From VXPQ01 sp965248175 (GTDB taxonomy: Bacteria > Bacteroidota > Rhodothermia > Rhodothermales > VXPQ01), in assembly GCA_965248175.1 (NCBI GenBank), contig OZ252093.1:1922001-1986000 (forward strand): a DNA stretch of 64,000 nucleotides. Direction: 5' to 3'. Positions within the stretch are counted from its first letter, which is position 1. Each line of letters starts with the position of its first letter. Shown one piece after another: positions 17,776 to 26,218 of the stretch. The notes under the pieces are model-generated. The model did not search any database. It worked only from the letters and a program-made list of their open reading frames with translations, and was not told where the DNA came from. The position numbers and the translations under genes are program-made.

Positions 17776-17953
17776 GTCCGAAAGAGAGCCGGGACCCAGT
17801 TACGGTGTCCTGGCCTAGTTTATCGATCGGCTGTGGCCGCCCGCTGGCCGGTCTTCCGACCGAGGAGCCAGCCGTCCCAAGGCGCCTAGATGCGCCGGGT
17901 CAGGCGTATGGCCTATGCTTTATAACCAACGGCTCGCCCGATGCGTCCGGTTT

Positions 17954-18003
17954 CCCTGTCGGTTGCAGTGGATCATCGAGCCACCGAGGCGCCACCGACA
18001 GGG
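17954..18003. repeat. 10-bp perfect inverted repeat in the island's right flank
   Basis: Arms CCCTGTCGGT and ACCGACAGGG are separated by 30 bases that contain a further GTGG/CCAC pairing. It could be a hairpin or a recombination-site arm; no function can be read. Confidence 0.5.
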
Positions 18004-18200
18004 CGCTTACAGGGGAAATGCCACTTATGGTTCAGCGCGATGAGCGAAACCACATTATGCCTCCTGCAATGACGATGGTTCTACCATCGGGTTCGGTGGG
18101 TGGGAAAGAAGTGGTTCGTCGATTAATGGTTGGGTCTTCATGAAAGCCCCTACAACGGTTGGCTTTGCACCCATTGTAATGATTTTCAATATTCGACACG

Positions 18201-18237
18201 CAAGAGGTCAATGGTTCGAGTCCACTATCGCCCACCA
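18201..18237 (+). tRNA. tRNA 3'-end fragment (remnant or attachment-site half)
   Basis: The bases CAAGAGGTCAATGGTTCGAG followed by TCCACTATCGCCCACCA look like the variable loop, T arm (loop TTCGAGT), 3' acceptor strand and encoded CCA of a tRNA. The T stem has one mismatch. No matching 5' half (expected GGGCGAT start) lies upstream, so it is a fragment. tRNA 3' ends are the usual attachment sites of integrating elements, and it sits near the right end of the foreign-looking segment. Confidence 0.5.
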
Positions 18238-18312
18238 TTTGCGACTTAAGCGGGTCTGGTTTATGGGTTTTCACCTGGTGACGTAGCCGTTCTTCAAGTC
18301 CCACGTTGATGC

Positions 18313-18537
18313 TTATTGGTCCCGGTTTTCCGAGTGACCGTAACCACCGCCGCCGGAGGGGAGGCAGAGGATGTGGTCGCCGGCATTGACGACGACGCCC
18401 ACTTCTTTCGACCCCAACACCCGTTCTGCGATGCCGAAAAGGATCTTGTAGTGGTGCGGCAGACCGCCGGTTGCGCCGAACAGTCCGAAGGGCGGCACAA
18501 CCACGCCGTCGCCCGCGGTGTGCGGCCAAGGCCAGCC
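18313..18537 (-). pseudogene. Hydantoinase B (HyuB) C-terminal fragment
   Basis: Following an in-frame stop, the minus-strand frame reads PHTAGDGVVVPPFGLFGATG, then ERVLGSKEVGVVVNAGDHI and PSGGGGYG. These match three successive marks of the HyuB C-terminus: the PPxGLFGG element, the SK...L.AGD strand, and the terminal GGGGYG loop. The fragment stops five residues later and lacks the final ~40 residues of the family. It continues approximately where the fragment at 13890-14206 stops, although it lies on the other side of the marR/MFS genes. Confidence 0.6.
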
Positions 18538-18632
18538 TCATATCCCGCCCACATAAACCCCCATTCATAGAAACATGCGACCGGTATCTCCGTTTTTTCA
18601 CAGGTTATACCTACCATCCGCCGGCTGCTCCG

Positions 18633-19910
18633 ATGCACTGCGCCCCGGATACCGTTACATCCTTCTTGTTTGCTTTTCTCCCGGCTATCCTGATCGGCAT
18701 GGCCGCAAGCGGATGCGCCCCAGTGGCGGCAACCGTTGAAAACCAGGAAATCGTTTCGGATAACCCGTCCTCGCCCCCTGATCCTGTAGGGGAGGAACTG
18801 CGATCTATCCGGGCTCAACAACTTTTCGTACGTGGCATGACTCGGGCACAGACAGGCGACCAGGGCGCTGCGCTCGATCTGTATGCACAGGCGCTCCGTA
18901 TGGCGCCGGAATCACCCGCCATTCTTGCTGCGTCGGCTGAGTTGTACGAGATCGTTGGTGACCACGTTACGGCGCATTATCACCTGAGCAAGGCATATGA
19001 GCTGGCCCCGCAAAACATACACTATGCCTTGCAACTGGCCGGTCTCTATACAGAAATGGGTGAACGGAGTAAGGCCGCTCGTTTGTACGCCGACGTACTG
19101 GACAAGGCCCCGCACCATCTCGATGCGCGCTACAATCTGGCCCGGATATACATGATGGAAGGCGAGACGGCGAAAGCAGCAGCGGCGTACGAACGTATCC
19201 TCGAAGAAAACGCCGGCGACCGTGCTGTCCGGCGACAGCTTCTGCATCTCTACAACCGGCTGGACGATATACCAAACGCGGAGCGCATACTGGAAGATAT
19301 GCTGGAAGCCGAGCCGCATAACGCCGACTTGCGCCGCATCATGGCCGAAATACGCCTGAAACAGGGCCGGCATGAAGAAGCCGCCGAAAACTTCCTGCGT
19401 ATCCTTGAGAAAAATCCACACGACGTGCAATTGTGGATATACGCTGCAAATGCCCTCCGTGATGCCGGAAGCTTTGTATGGGCTGGAAACATGGCGGGAA
19501 AGGGGCTCGCGGTTTTTCCGAACGCACTTGACCTTCACAAGATCGCCGGGCATGCGGCGATGGCTGCTTCCCGAAATGCCGAAGCGGTTCGCCACTTTGA
19601 AGAGGCAGTGCAGATCGCGACAGAGAACGATTACGGGAATGGAGCAGAACTCGGCAGCCTCCGTTCGGTGCTTGGTTCGCTATACACGCGCATGGGTGAT
19701 GCTGAACAGGCCCGGCAATCATACGAAGAGGCACTCCGGCACATTGGAGAGGCAGCAAGGCGTCCCGACGCTTCCGCAAGCGTGCTTGAGAACCTTGGGG
19801 ATGTGTACGAAGCGTTGGGGCACAGGCAATCTGCAACGGATGCGTGGCGCCGGGCGCTGGAGATAGATCCGAACCACCTGGAGCTACAGAAAAAAATCGA
19901 CCGGAAGTAA
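18633..19910 (+). CDS. TPR-repeat lipoprotein
   Basis: The ATG at 18633 gives 425 residues with a lipoprotein signal (FLLFAFLP-type core, lipobox GMAASGC near residue 29), so it is probably membrane-anchored in the envelope. From about residue 65 to the end it is made of tetratricopeptide repeats (ALDLYAQALRMAPESPAI, AARLYADVLDKAPHHLDA, AAAYERILEENAG, DAWRRALEIDPNHLEL). A longer reading to 18471 has no signal peptide and crosses hydantoinase debris. It is 13 bases before the EnvC-like gene, suggesting a shared role in envelope assembly or division, which is an inference. Confidence 0.85.
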   Translation: MHCAPDTVTSFLFAFLPAILIGMAASGCAPVAATVENQEIVSDNPSSPPDPVGEELRSIRAQQLFVRGMTRAQTGDQGAALDLYAQALRMAPESPAILAASAELYEIVGDHVTAHYHLSKAYELAPQNIHYALQLAGLYTEMGERSKAARLYADVLDKAPHHLDARYNLARIYMMEGETAKAAAAYERILEENAGDRAVRRQLLHLYNRLDDIPNAERILEDMLEAEPHNADLRRIMAEIRLKQGRHEEAAENFLRILEKNPHDVQLWIYAANALRDAGSFVWAGNMAGKGLAVFPNALDLHKIAGHAAMAASRNAEAVRHFEEAVQIATENDYGNGAELGSLRSVLGSLYTRMGDAEQARQSYEEALRHIGEAARRPDASASVLENLGDVYEALGHRQSATDAWRRALEIDPNHLELQKKIDRK

Positions 19911-19923
19911 TCCCTCGCTCACT

Positions 19924-21171
19924 ATGCACCGTCTTATCTCTATAGTCCTCCTAATGGCTGCCCTGTGCGCCGTTCTACCCGCCGGGGCCCAGCAGGCGGC
20001 AGCCCAGGAAGTGCTGGTTGCATCCGGACAGGAAAATGATGCGGCGGATCGCGAGCGGCAAGCCACCCGGCAGCGCCTCGCCGAGCTAAAGGCACAGATC
20101 GCCGAAGACCAGCAACACCTTTCCGAAACCACCCAGGCAGAACAGGCTTCTCTCAAAACGCTCGAGCAACTCGACCGGCAAATTGCATTACGCAAGGAAC
20201 TCGTACGCAACTACGGACGGCGCATGCAGCAAATTTCCGGTGAGATGGGCGCCTTGCGAACCACTCTTTCCTCCCTTGGAAACGAACTTGAAACACTGAA
20301 AAACCAATACCGAAGTCGGGCGGCACATGCCTACAAGCACGGCCGTATGCATGATCTGGCACTCATTGCATCCTCGAAATCCATCAACCAGATGCTGGTT
20401 CGGGTGCGCTATCTGCATCGTTTTGCTCAACAGCGGCGCGGCCGGCTTGCAGAAATCCACGCCACGCAAAAAGAAACGGAAGAACGTAACGAGGAACTGA
20501 AAGACATCCTGGACGACAACGAGAGGCTGCTGGACGAAGAGCGCAGCGAACAGCAAAATCTCGAACGCCTGCACCAAAGCCGGACGCGCGTGATTTCCGA
20601 CCTGCGAGCGACGCGTTCGACCATCGAACAATCTCTTGAAACGAAGCGCGCTGCTGCCAGGGATCTCGAGAATCGCATCCGGGAACTCATAGCAGCCACC
20701 GACCGCGATCGGCTTCGTGCGCGGGAAGACCTGGTCACGGCCGAAGAATATGCTGCCCTGTCCGGTTCCTTTCTTGAAAACCGGGGACAACTTCCCTGGC
20801 CCGTGAAAGGTGTCATGCGCGAACCTTTCGGCGATACCGTGAACCCTGTCTACGGAACGAAAACGCGCAATCCCGGCATTATTATTGAAGCACCGTCTTC
20901 CGCAGAAGTGCGGGCAGTTTTCGACGGACGCATTATCGACATTTCGGTGCTCCCGGAATACGGGCGGTACGTTGTAATAGAGCACGGCATATACAAAAGT
21001 GTCTATTCCAATTTTTCGGACACCTTCATTGCGGAGGATGATCTCGTGAGGACCGGGCAAGCCATCGGTCGGGCTGGCACACCGGACGAACCCAAGGGTA
21101 CGGCGCTCTTTTTCGCGCTCTTCAAGGAAGGTTCTCCCATCGATCCCTCGCCTTGGCTGGTTGTTCGCTGA
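19924..21171 (+). CDS. EnvC-like murein hydrolase activator with degenerate LytM domain
   Basis: The 415-residue protein starts with a signal peptide (LMAALCAVLPAGAQQAAAQ). Residues about 40-270 are a long Glu/Arg/Gln-rich coiled coil, and the end is an M23/LytM-like domain (AEVRAVFDGRIIDIS, GRYVVIEHGIYKSVYSNFS, ALFFALFKEG). The zinc-binding residues of active M23 enzymes are replaced: KTRNPGIII stands where HxGxD is expected, and FFALF stands for HLHFE. This is the pattern of EnvC/NlpD-type activators, which bind and switch on amidases at the septum. The partner amidase is not in this window. Confidence 0.85.
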   Translation: MHRLISIVLLMAALCAVLPAGAQQAAAQEVLVASGQENDAADRERQATRQRLAELKAQIAEDQQHLSETTQAEQASLKTLEQLDRQIALRKELVRNYGRRMQQISGEMGALRTTLSSLGNELETLKNQYRSRAAHAYKHGRMHDLALIASSKSINQMLVRVRYLHRFAQQRRGRLAEIHATQKETEERNEELKDILDDNERLLDEERSEQQNLERLHQSRTRVISDLRATRSTIEQSLETKRAAARDLENRIRELIAATDRDRLRAREDLVTAEEYAALSGSFLENRGQLPWPVKGVMREPFGDTVNPVYGTKTRNPGIIIEAPSSAEVRAVFDGRIIDISVLPEYGRYVVIEHGIYKSVYSNFSDTFIAEDDLVRTGQAIGRAGTPDEPKGTALFFALFKEGSPIDPSPWLVVR

Positions 21172-21312
21172 TACGGCAAATTTCGTCGGTGCGCATGTTC
21201 ATGCACGCTTGGCGATCTAATGCCCTGAATAGCATGCAGCAAGCGAACTTTTCCCCCTGCATATTCATTTACTTCCACGTTTTCTGTTTCAACCGAACAA
21301 CCTGTATCTGCC

Positions 21313-22725
21313 GTGAAATACGATGTCATCGTTATCGGATCGGGGCCGGGCGGCTATGAGACCGCCATCCGCGGATCTCAGCTCGGGCTCAAGGTCGCCA
21401 TTGTCGAAAAGGACAAGTTGGGCGGTGTCTGCCTGAACGTCGGTTGCATACCGACCAAGGCACTGCTCAAGAGTGCGGAAGTCATGGAAGAAACGCGCCA
21501 TTTGTCCGATTACGGCCTGCGCCTCGACGGTACTATTGCGCCGGATTTTGCCAAAATTGTCGAGCGAAGCCGCGGTGTGGCCGGCAAGATGAACAAGGGC
21601 GTCGGCTTCCTGATGAAAAAGAACAAGATTGACGTACTCTACGGCAGAGCACGCCTTGCAGGGGGGGGTAAGCTGTCCATCGAGCCGTCTGTCAACATGG
21701 ACGGGGATCGAATCGGCAACGCAGGAACTGTCGAGGCCGACCATATCATTATCGCCACGGGTGCGCGGGCACGAGAAATTCCTCCTCTTCCCGTAGATGG
21801 TGAAAGAATCATCACATATCGGGAGGCCATGCTTCAAAAGAAGCCGCCGAAGCGGCTGGTTGTCTGTGGCGCAGGCGCGATCGGTGTGGAATTCGCCTAT
21901 TTCTACAATCAGATGGACACCGAGGTCACCATCGTCGAATTACTCGATCGCCTCGTCCCTGTGGAAGACATCGAGATTTCCAAGGCGCTCCAGCGGGCGT
22001 TCGGCAAACAGGGTATCCGGTGCCTGGTATCCGCGGAGGTGCAATCTGTCGATACCAGTGGACAATCCATCACCGTGAACGTCAAAACCGGTAAGGGAGC
22101 AGAGGCGATTCCATGCGATCAGGTGCTTTCCGCGGTGGGCGTCCGGGGCAACATCGAAGACCTTGGATTGGAAAAGTTGGGCGTCAAAACCGAGCCCGGA
22201 CACATTGTTGTGGACGAGTACTACCGTACGAATGTCCCCGGCGTGTATGCTATCGGCGATGTCGCGGGCGGTCCCTGGCTGGCCCACAAGGCCAGTCACG
22301 AAGGAGTCCTCTGCGTAGAACACATCGCGGGGGAATCGGTCCATCCGATGAATTATGACAACATCCCGGGCTGCACGTACTGTCAGCCACAAATTGCGTC
22401 GGTAGGCTACACCGAGGAAAAGGCCAAAGAAGCGGGCTTCGATGTCCAGATCGGCAAGTTTCCTTTCTCAGCGTCAGGCAAGGCCTCCGCACTTGGCGAC
22501 ACGGAAGGATTCGTTAAGGTCGTCTATGATGCGAAGTATGGAGAATGGCTTGGATGTCACATCATAGGACGCGACGCTACCGAATTGATTGCAGAGGCCG
22601 TTACGGCCCGTGCCCTGGAAACGACGGCGCATGAAATCGCCGAAGCAATGCATCCGCACCCCACGCTCTCCGAATCTCTCATGGAGGCTACCCGTGCCGC
22701 ATTGGGCAAGGCCATTAATATCTGA
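21313..22725 (+). CDS. lpdA: Dihydrolipoyl dehydrogenase (E3)
   Basis: E3 reoxidises dihydrolipoamide in 2-oxoacid dehydrogenase and glycine-cleavage complexes, using FAD and NAD+. The 470-residue protein has the FAD motif VIGSGPGGYETAIRG, the redox disulfide GGVCLNVGCIP (C40, C45), the NAD motif VVCGAGAIGVEFAYF, the second FAD motif VYAIGDVAGG, and the active-site HPHPTLSE near the C-terminus. The start is GTG at 21313. No E1 or E2 gene is nearby. Confidence 0.97.
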   Translation: MKYDVIVIGSGPGGYETAIRGSQLGLKVAIVEKDKLGGVCLNVGCIPTKALLKSAEVMEETRHLSDYGLRLDGTIAPDFAKIVERSRGVAGKMNKGVGFLMKKNKIDVLYGRARLAGGGKLSIEPSVNMDGDRIGNAGTVEADHIIIATGARAREIPPLPVDGERIITYREAMLQKKPPKRLVVCGAGAIGVEFAYFYNQMDTEVTIVELLDRLVPVEDIEISKALQRAFGKQGIRCLVSAEVQSVDTSGQSITVNVKTGKGAEAIPCDQVLSAVGVRGNIEDLGLEKLGVKTEPGHIVVDEYYRTNVPGVYAIGDVAGGPWLAHKASHEGVLCVEHIAGESVHPMNYDNIPGCTYCQPQIASVGYTEEKAKEAGFDVQIGKFPFSASGKASALGDTEGFVKVVYDAKYGEWLGCHIIGRDATELIAEAVTARALETTAHEIAEAMHPHPTLSESLMEATRAALGKAINI

Positions 22726-22905
22726 ATGGATATTCCTTCCAACTCCTGCCACCCGGCCACCCGAGAGGAATGGCGCGCCTGGCTTGCCGAAAACCATGCT
22801 GCTTACAAAAAATACCCGCCGAATACCCATGCGCTGCCTTCGTATGCTCGCTGTCTGGTGCACTGTTCTGCTGCTTCCCACGGCCGCCCAGGCCCAGTTA
22901 GATGA
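22726..22905 (+). pseudogene. Short relic of a YdeI-like gene
   Basis: A 59-codon frame starts with ATG directly after the lpdA stop. Its first 30 residues, including TREEWRAWLAENHAAYKK, resemble the N-terminus of YdeI/OmpD-associated family proteins, which normally continue for 150-190 residues. Likeness then stops, and the frame overlaps the signal-peptide region of the M20 peptidase in another phase. It is best read as the stub of a gene replaced by the peptidase, or a chance likeness. Confidence 0.35.
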
Positions 22906-24133
22906 GACGGAAACCGCCTTGATGCGCTACATCGATGCGCACCAGGAAGAGGCGATCGACCTGCTTGAAAGAACGGTCAACGTCAACAGCGGCTCGTCGA
23001 ATGTCGAAGGTGTGCACAAGGTGGGCGAAATGTTTCGGGCGGAATTCGACGCACTCGGTTTCGAGACGAAGTGGGGCACCGGTGGAGGAGAACATTGCGC
23101 CGGGCACCTGATTGCACGGCATGCAGGAAATGCCGGGGCGCACCTGCTTCTTATAGGGCACCTCGACACGGTGTTCGAACCAGACAGTCCTTTTCAGAAG
23201 TACGAAAAAATAGACGATGTAACCGTCCGTGGTCCAGGCGTAACGGATATGAAGGGCGGCAATGTCCTCATCGTGCTGGCCTTGAAGGCATTCGAGGCCG
23301 CTGGTGCGCTGGACGACCTGGACGTCACAGTTATCCTGATCGGGGATGAGGAAAAAACCTGCCGTCCGATCGAAAAAGCCCGCGCCGAACTCGTGGCTGC
23401 CGGCAAGGAAGCTGACGTGGCGCTTGGCTTCGAGAATGGAGACGACGATCCAGGTACGGCGGTTATTTCCCGGCGGGGATGGATCCAGTGGACGGTTCGC
23501 GTAAAAGGAACTCCGGCGCATTCGTCCCTGATCTTTCGGGACGATGTGGGCGCCGGCGCCGCTTATGAAGTGGCGCGTGTTCTTTCAGCCTTCTATGAGG
23601 AACTGCGACACGAGGAATACCTTACGTTCAACCCCGGAATCGTTTTAGCCGGAACCGAGGCGGACTACGCATGGGATCGCGATGCCGGGACAGCGTCGGG
23701 CAAGCTGAATATTGTTGCCGAGAATGCCGTGGCTGCCGGTGATCTCCGTGTGCTTTCACCCGAACAGGGCATGCGGGTACAGGCTGCCATGCGACGCATC
23801 GTGGCGTCCGGGCTGCCCCGCACATCGGCCGAGATAACCTTCGAGGAAGCCTACCCGCCAATGGCTCCAACCGAAGGAAACAGGCGGTTACTGGGGCTAT
23901 ACGATCAGGTCAGCCGCGATCTCGATCTTGGTCCGGTAGAAGCCGTGAATCCGCGGAATGCCGGCGCGGCCGACATATCGTTCGTTGCCGAGCATGTGGA
24001 TATGGCGCTCGATGGACTGGGTTTACTGGGAGGTGGCCGACATACGGCCGAAGAGGTTGCCGATTTGCGTTCGCTTCCGACGCAAACGAAGCGTGCGGCG
24101 TTGCTGATGTATCGCCTGATGCAAAGCAAATAG
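22796..24133 (+). CDS. M20-family zinc metallopeptidase (carboxypeptidase G2-like), secreted
   Basis: The 445-residue protein starts with a signal peptide (MLAVWCTVLLLPTAAQAQ); the ATG at 22829 is an alternative start. The binuclear zinc site of M20 enzymes is visible: LLIGHLDTVFEPD (first His/Asp), GPGVTDMKGGN (bridging Asp), IGDEEKTC (catalytic Glu and metal-binding Glu), and the dimerisation-domain strand WTVRVKGTPAHSS. The best match from memory is the glutamate carboxypeptidase/aminoacylase group. It likely trims peptides or N-acyl amino acids in the periplasm; the substrate is not determined. Confidence 0.9.
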   Translation: MLLTKNTRRIPMRCLRMLAVWCTVLLLPTAAQAQLDETETALMRYIDAHQEEAIDLLERTVNVNSGSSNVEGVHKVGEMFRAEFDALGFETKWGTGGGEHCAGHLIARHAGNAGAHLLLIGHLDTVFEPDSPFQKYEKIDDVTVRGPGVTDMKGGNVLIVLALKAFEAAGALDDLDVTVILIGDEEKTCRPIEKARAELVAAGKEADVALGFENGDDDPGTAVISRRGWIQWTVRVKGTPAHSSLIFRDDVGAGAAYEVARVLSAFYEELRHEEYLTFNPGIVLAGTEADYAWDRDAGTASGKLNIVAENAVAAGDLRVLSPEQGMRVQAAMRRIVASGLPRTSAEITFEEAYPPMAPTEGNRRLLGLYDQVSRDLDLGPVEAVNPRNAGAADISFVAEHVDMALDGLGLLGGGRHTAEEVADLRSLPTQTKRAALLMYRLMQSK

Positions 24134-24308
24134 GGCGTGTCCGCTTAACTGTGTAAGTGGTTTTATGGGCGTGTCCGGGGCGTGTCGGGCGTGTCCGCTT
24201 AACTGTGTAAGCGGCTTTATTGTTCAATGGGGACTCTGTCCCCGTAGAGTATGACGAACTGGTTGCATACCCCCCTTTATGGGCGTGTCCCGTAAACTGT
24301 GTAAGTGG
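24133..24308. repeat. Repeated IS256-like terminal sequences (insertion-sequence debris)
   Basis: The 20-mer GGGCGTGTCCGCTTAACTGT followed by GTAAGYGG occurs at 24133-24166 and 24187-24220 with a shared CTTTAT/TTTTAT tail. A variant with CGTAAACTGTGTAAGTGG is at 24281-24308, and a further GGGCGTGTCCGG is at 24167. Sequences of this type are familiar as terminal inverted repeats of IS256-family elements. No transposase frame remains, so these are solo ends or nested scars. Confidence 0.55.
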
Positions 24309-24345
24309 TCAATCGTACACATAGTTTCATCAGGAGGTGAAGACG

Positions 24346-26138
24346 ATGACCGAACTTAGAAGTGGTCCGAAAAAACTGTCCAGTTTTTTCGGACCATTTC
24401 TGACCTCTCTTCTTCACCCTTTTTGCCGTGATCGTTTTTTGCGCAACCGTAAGTCAGAACGTGTTTGCGCAAACCGAATCTTCACGTCTCTACCTGAAGA
24501 GCGGCCTTGAAGTCATGAAACAGCCTGTTGTTGAGGAAGACCCTGTTCTGTCGGCACGCGACGGGATACGTGTCATGGATATGGCGGAATGTCAGGCGGG
24601 CCAAACGGTACGCCCGGGAGAACAATGCACGTATCCGGTCGCCCGCCGCGCGCTTTCTGTATCCGACGATACTACCGTGGTCTACGATACTGGTCAAAAT
24701 CCGGCCGGGGGATTCTATCCGGGGGCAGCGGGCAATATCATGGCCCAGCGCTACGAAGTGCCCTCCGGGGCGCGTCCGATCTCTGTTTCCGTAGCGCCGG
24801 TGTACGACAACCAGTTACAAAGAAGCCCCGTTCCTGACGGTGCTCCCCGCGATTTCACTCTCAAGATATGGAATGTGGACGGGGACGGCTTGCCAGGTGA
24901 CGAGCTCTACAGCATGGATGTGGAGGAGGCGTCGAACGCAATGCACATCACTCGAAATTCAACGTATTCGTTTCTGCAAGTTGATTTTCCGGCGAACGAA
25001 GAAGCTCTTGCAGCACTTCCGGATCTCATTTTCATCGGTCTTACCGACAAGGGAGCCGACAGGAATTATCTTGTTTTTGCAACATCCGGTCGGGAAGATA
25101 CCGCGCCGGATGATGCCGCGTACTCGTATGAGACCATCAACTCGAACACCCGATGGCGCCGCTTGGCGGACATAACGATTAACGGTCAGTCGCTGCGCGA
25201 TCAGGTCTTTCCCATCCGTCCACGGTTTCTTACCTTGCCGGGCGCCGTATCCGAGGATGTCACATTGTCCTACGACACCGGACAAAACGAGGACGGGGAA
25301 TATCTTACTTTTACCGAAAACGGAAATGCTGAGACCATCATGGTCCAGCGCTACGAAGTGCCCTCCGGGGCGCGTCCGATCTCTGTTTCCGTAGCGCCGG
25401 TGTACACCAACCAGCTCGCCCGTAGCCCCGTTCCTGCCGGTTCCCCCCGTGATTTCACGCTCAAGATATGGAATGTGGACGGGGACGGCTTGCCAGGTGA
25501 CGAGCTCTACAGTATGGATGTGGATGGCGTGTCGGACGCATCACACGTTCGTTTCGATAATACATATTCGTTTTTGAGCATCGACTTACCCATAGGCGAA
25601 GAAGCTCTTTCCGCGCTGCCGGATCGCGTCTTTATAGGCCTTGCCAACAAGGGAACCGATGAGAATTATCTTGTTATGGCGCCGTCTCGCCGAAAAAGCA
25701 ATGCGTCGGGTGACGTGGCGTACGTGTCCTCACGATTCGGGCGCCCGATGGCGCCGCCTTGCAAGCATAACAACAAATTCGGGCCTGTCGCTGCGCGATC
25801 ATGTATTCCCCATCCGCGCCCGGTTCCTTGTCTTTCAGGGGCCTGTGTCCACGGACGATCCGGCGGAACTCCCGTCCGGCGTGAGTCTGGCGCAGAACTA
25901 TCCCAATCCGTTCAATCCCATTACTTCTATTTCATGGGTACAGCCGGTTTCTGCGCAAGTCCGACTGTCCGTGTACAACCTGCTGGGGAAGAAAATGGTT
26001 ACGCCGGTGGACGGTCTGTACCCGGTGGGCGAGCATGAAGTTCGGCTGGATGCATCCGGGTGGGCCAGCGGCGTGTATGTCTACATGCTCGAAACGGAAA
26101 CACGCAGGCTGGCCCGGCGCATGGTGCTGCTGAAATAA
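24346..26138 (+). pseudogene. Broken T9SS cargo gene with two 600-bp repeats
   Basis: A strong Shine-Dalgarno (AGGAGGTG) and ATG at 24346 start a signal peptide that is cut by the 43-base IS scar. Without the scar it would read MTELRPLFFTLFAVIVFCAT and end at VFAQ. The body has two tandem units of about 190 residues (from ~24680 and ~25270; YDTGQN ... QRYEVPSGARPISVSVAP ... LKIWNVDGDGLPGDELYS ... FIGL). Blocks of 60 and 52 bases are identical at an offset of exactly 600 bases. In the second unit, near 25725-25731, the frame shifts by +1; the T9SS sorting domain (NYPNPFNPITSISW ... VLLK) is in the shifted frame and ends at 26138. The intact-looking piece from a GTG at 24428 stops at 26038 after nonsense. 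The function of the repeats is unknown. Confidence 0.7.
24361..24403. mobile_element. Solo IS3-family end scar (34-bp palindrome)
   Basis: TGGTCCGAAAAAACTG (24363-24378), TC, and CAGTTTTTTCGGACCA (24381-24396) form a perfect palindrome. Read on the minus strand from 24403 it shares about 34 bases with the IS3 end at 63623-63656, including the outer TCAGAAA. There is no transposase here. Removing 24361-24403 joins the upstream ATG in frame to the following cargo gene. Confidence 0.7.
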
Positions 26139-26218
26139 TTGCGGCAAAAAAGAAGAGCTTCTTTAACAAACCCTCTTTTTGTCGGGGAGGCAGAGGCTTT
26201 TCGGGGCATGCACTACAC

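Larger units (their letters stand above)
17776..18312. other. Non-coding stretch after the MFS gene
   Basis: I see no convincing gene here. It holds a perfect inverted repeat, CCCTGTCGGT (17954-17963) and ACCGACAGGG (17994-18003), and a tRNA 3'-end-like piece at 18201-18237. Short open frames across it have no family likeness; the one reading VGDSGLEPLTSCV on the minus strand is the antisense of the tRNA-like piece. Confidence 0.6.

Noticed and set aside
18032..18601. Open frame on the minus strand reading VGDSGLEPLTSCV
   Set aside because: That string is the antisense translation of the tRNA 3' end at 18201-18237, a common false gene; the rest shows no family likeness in that frame.
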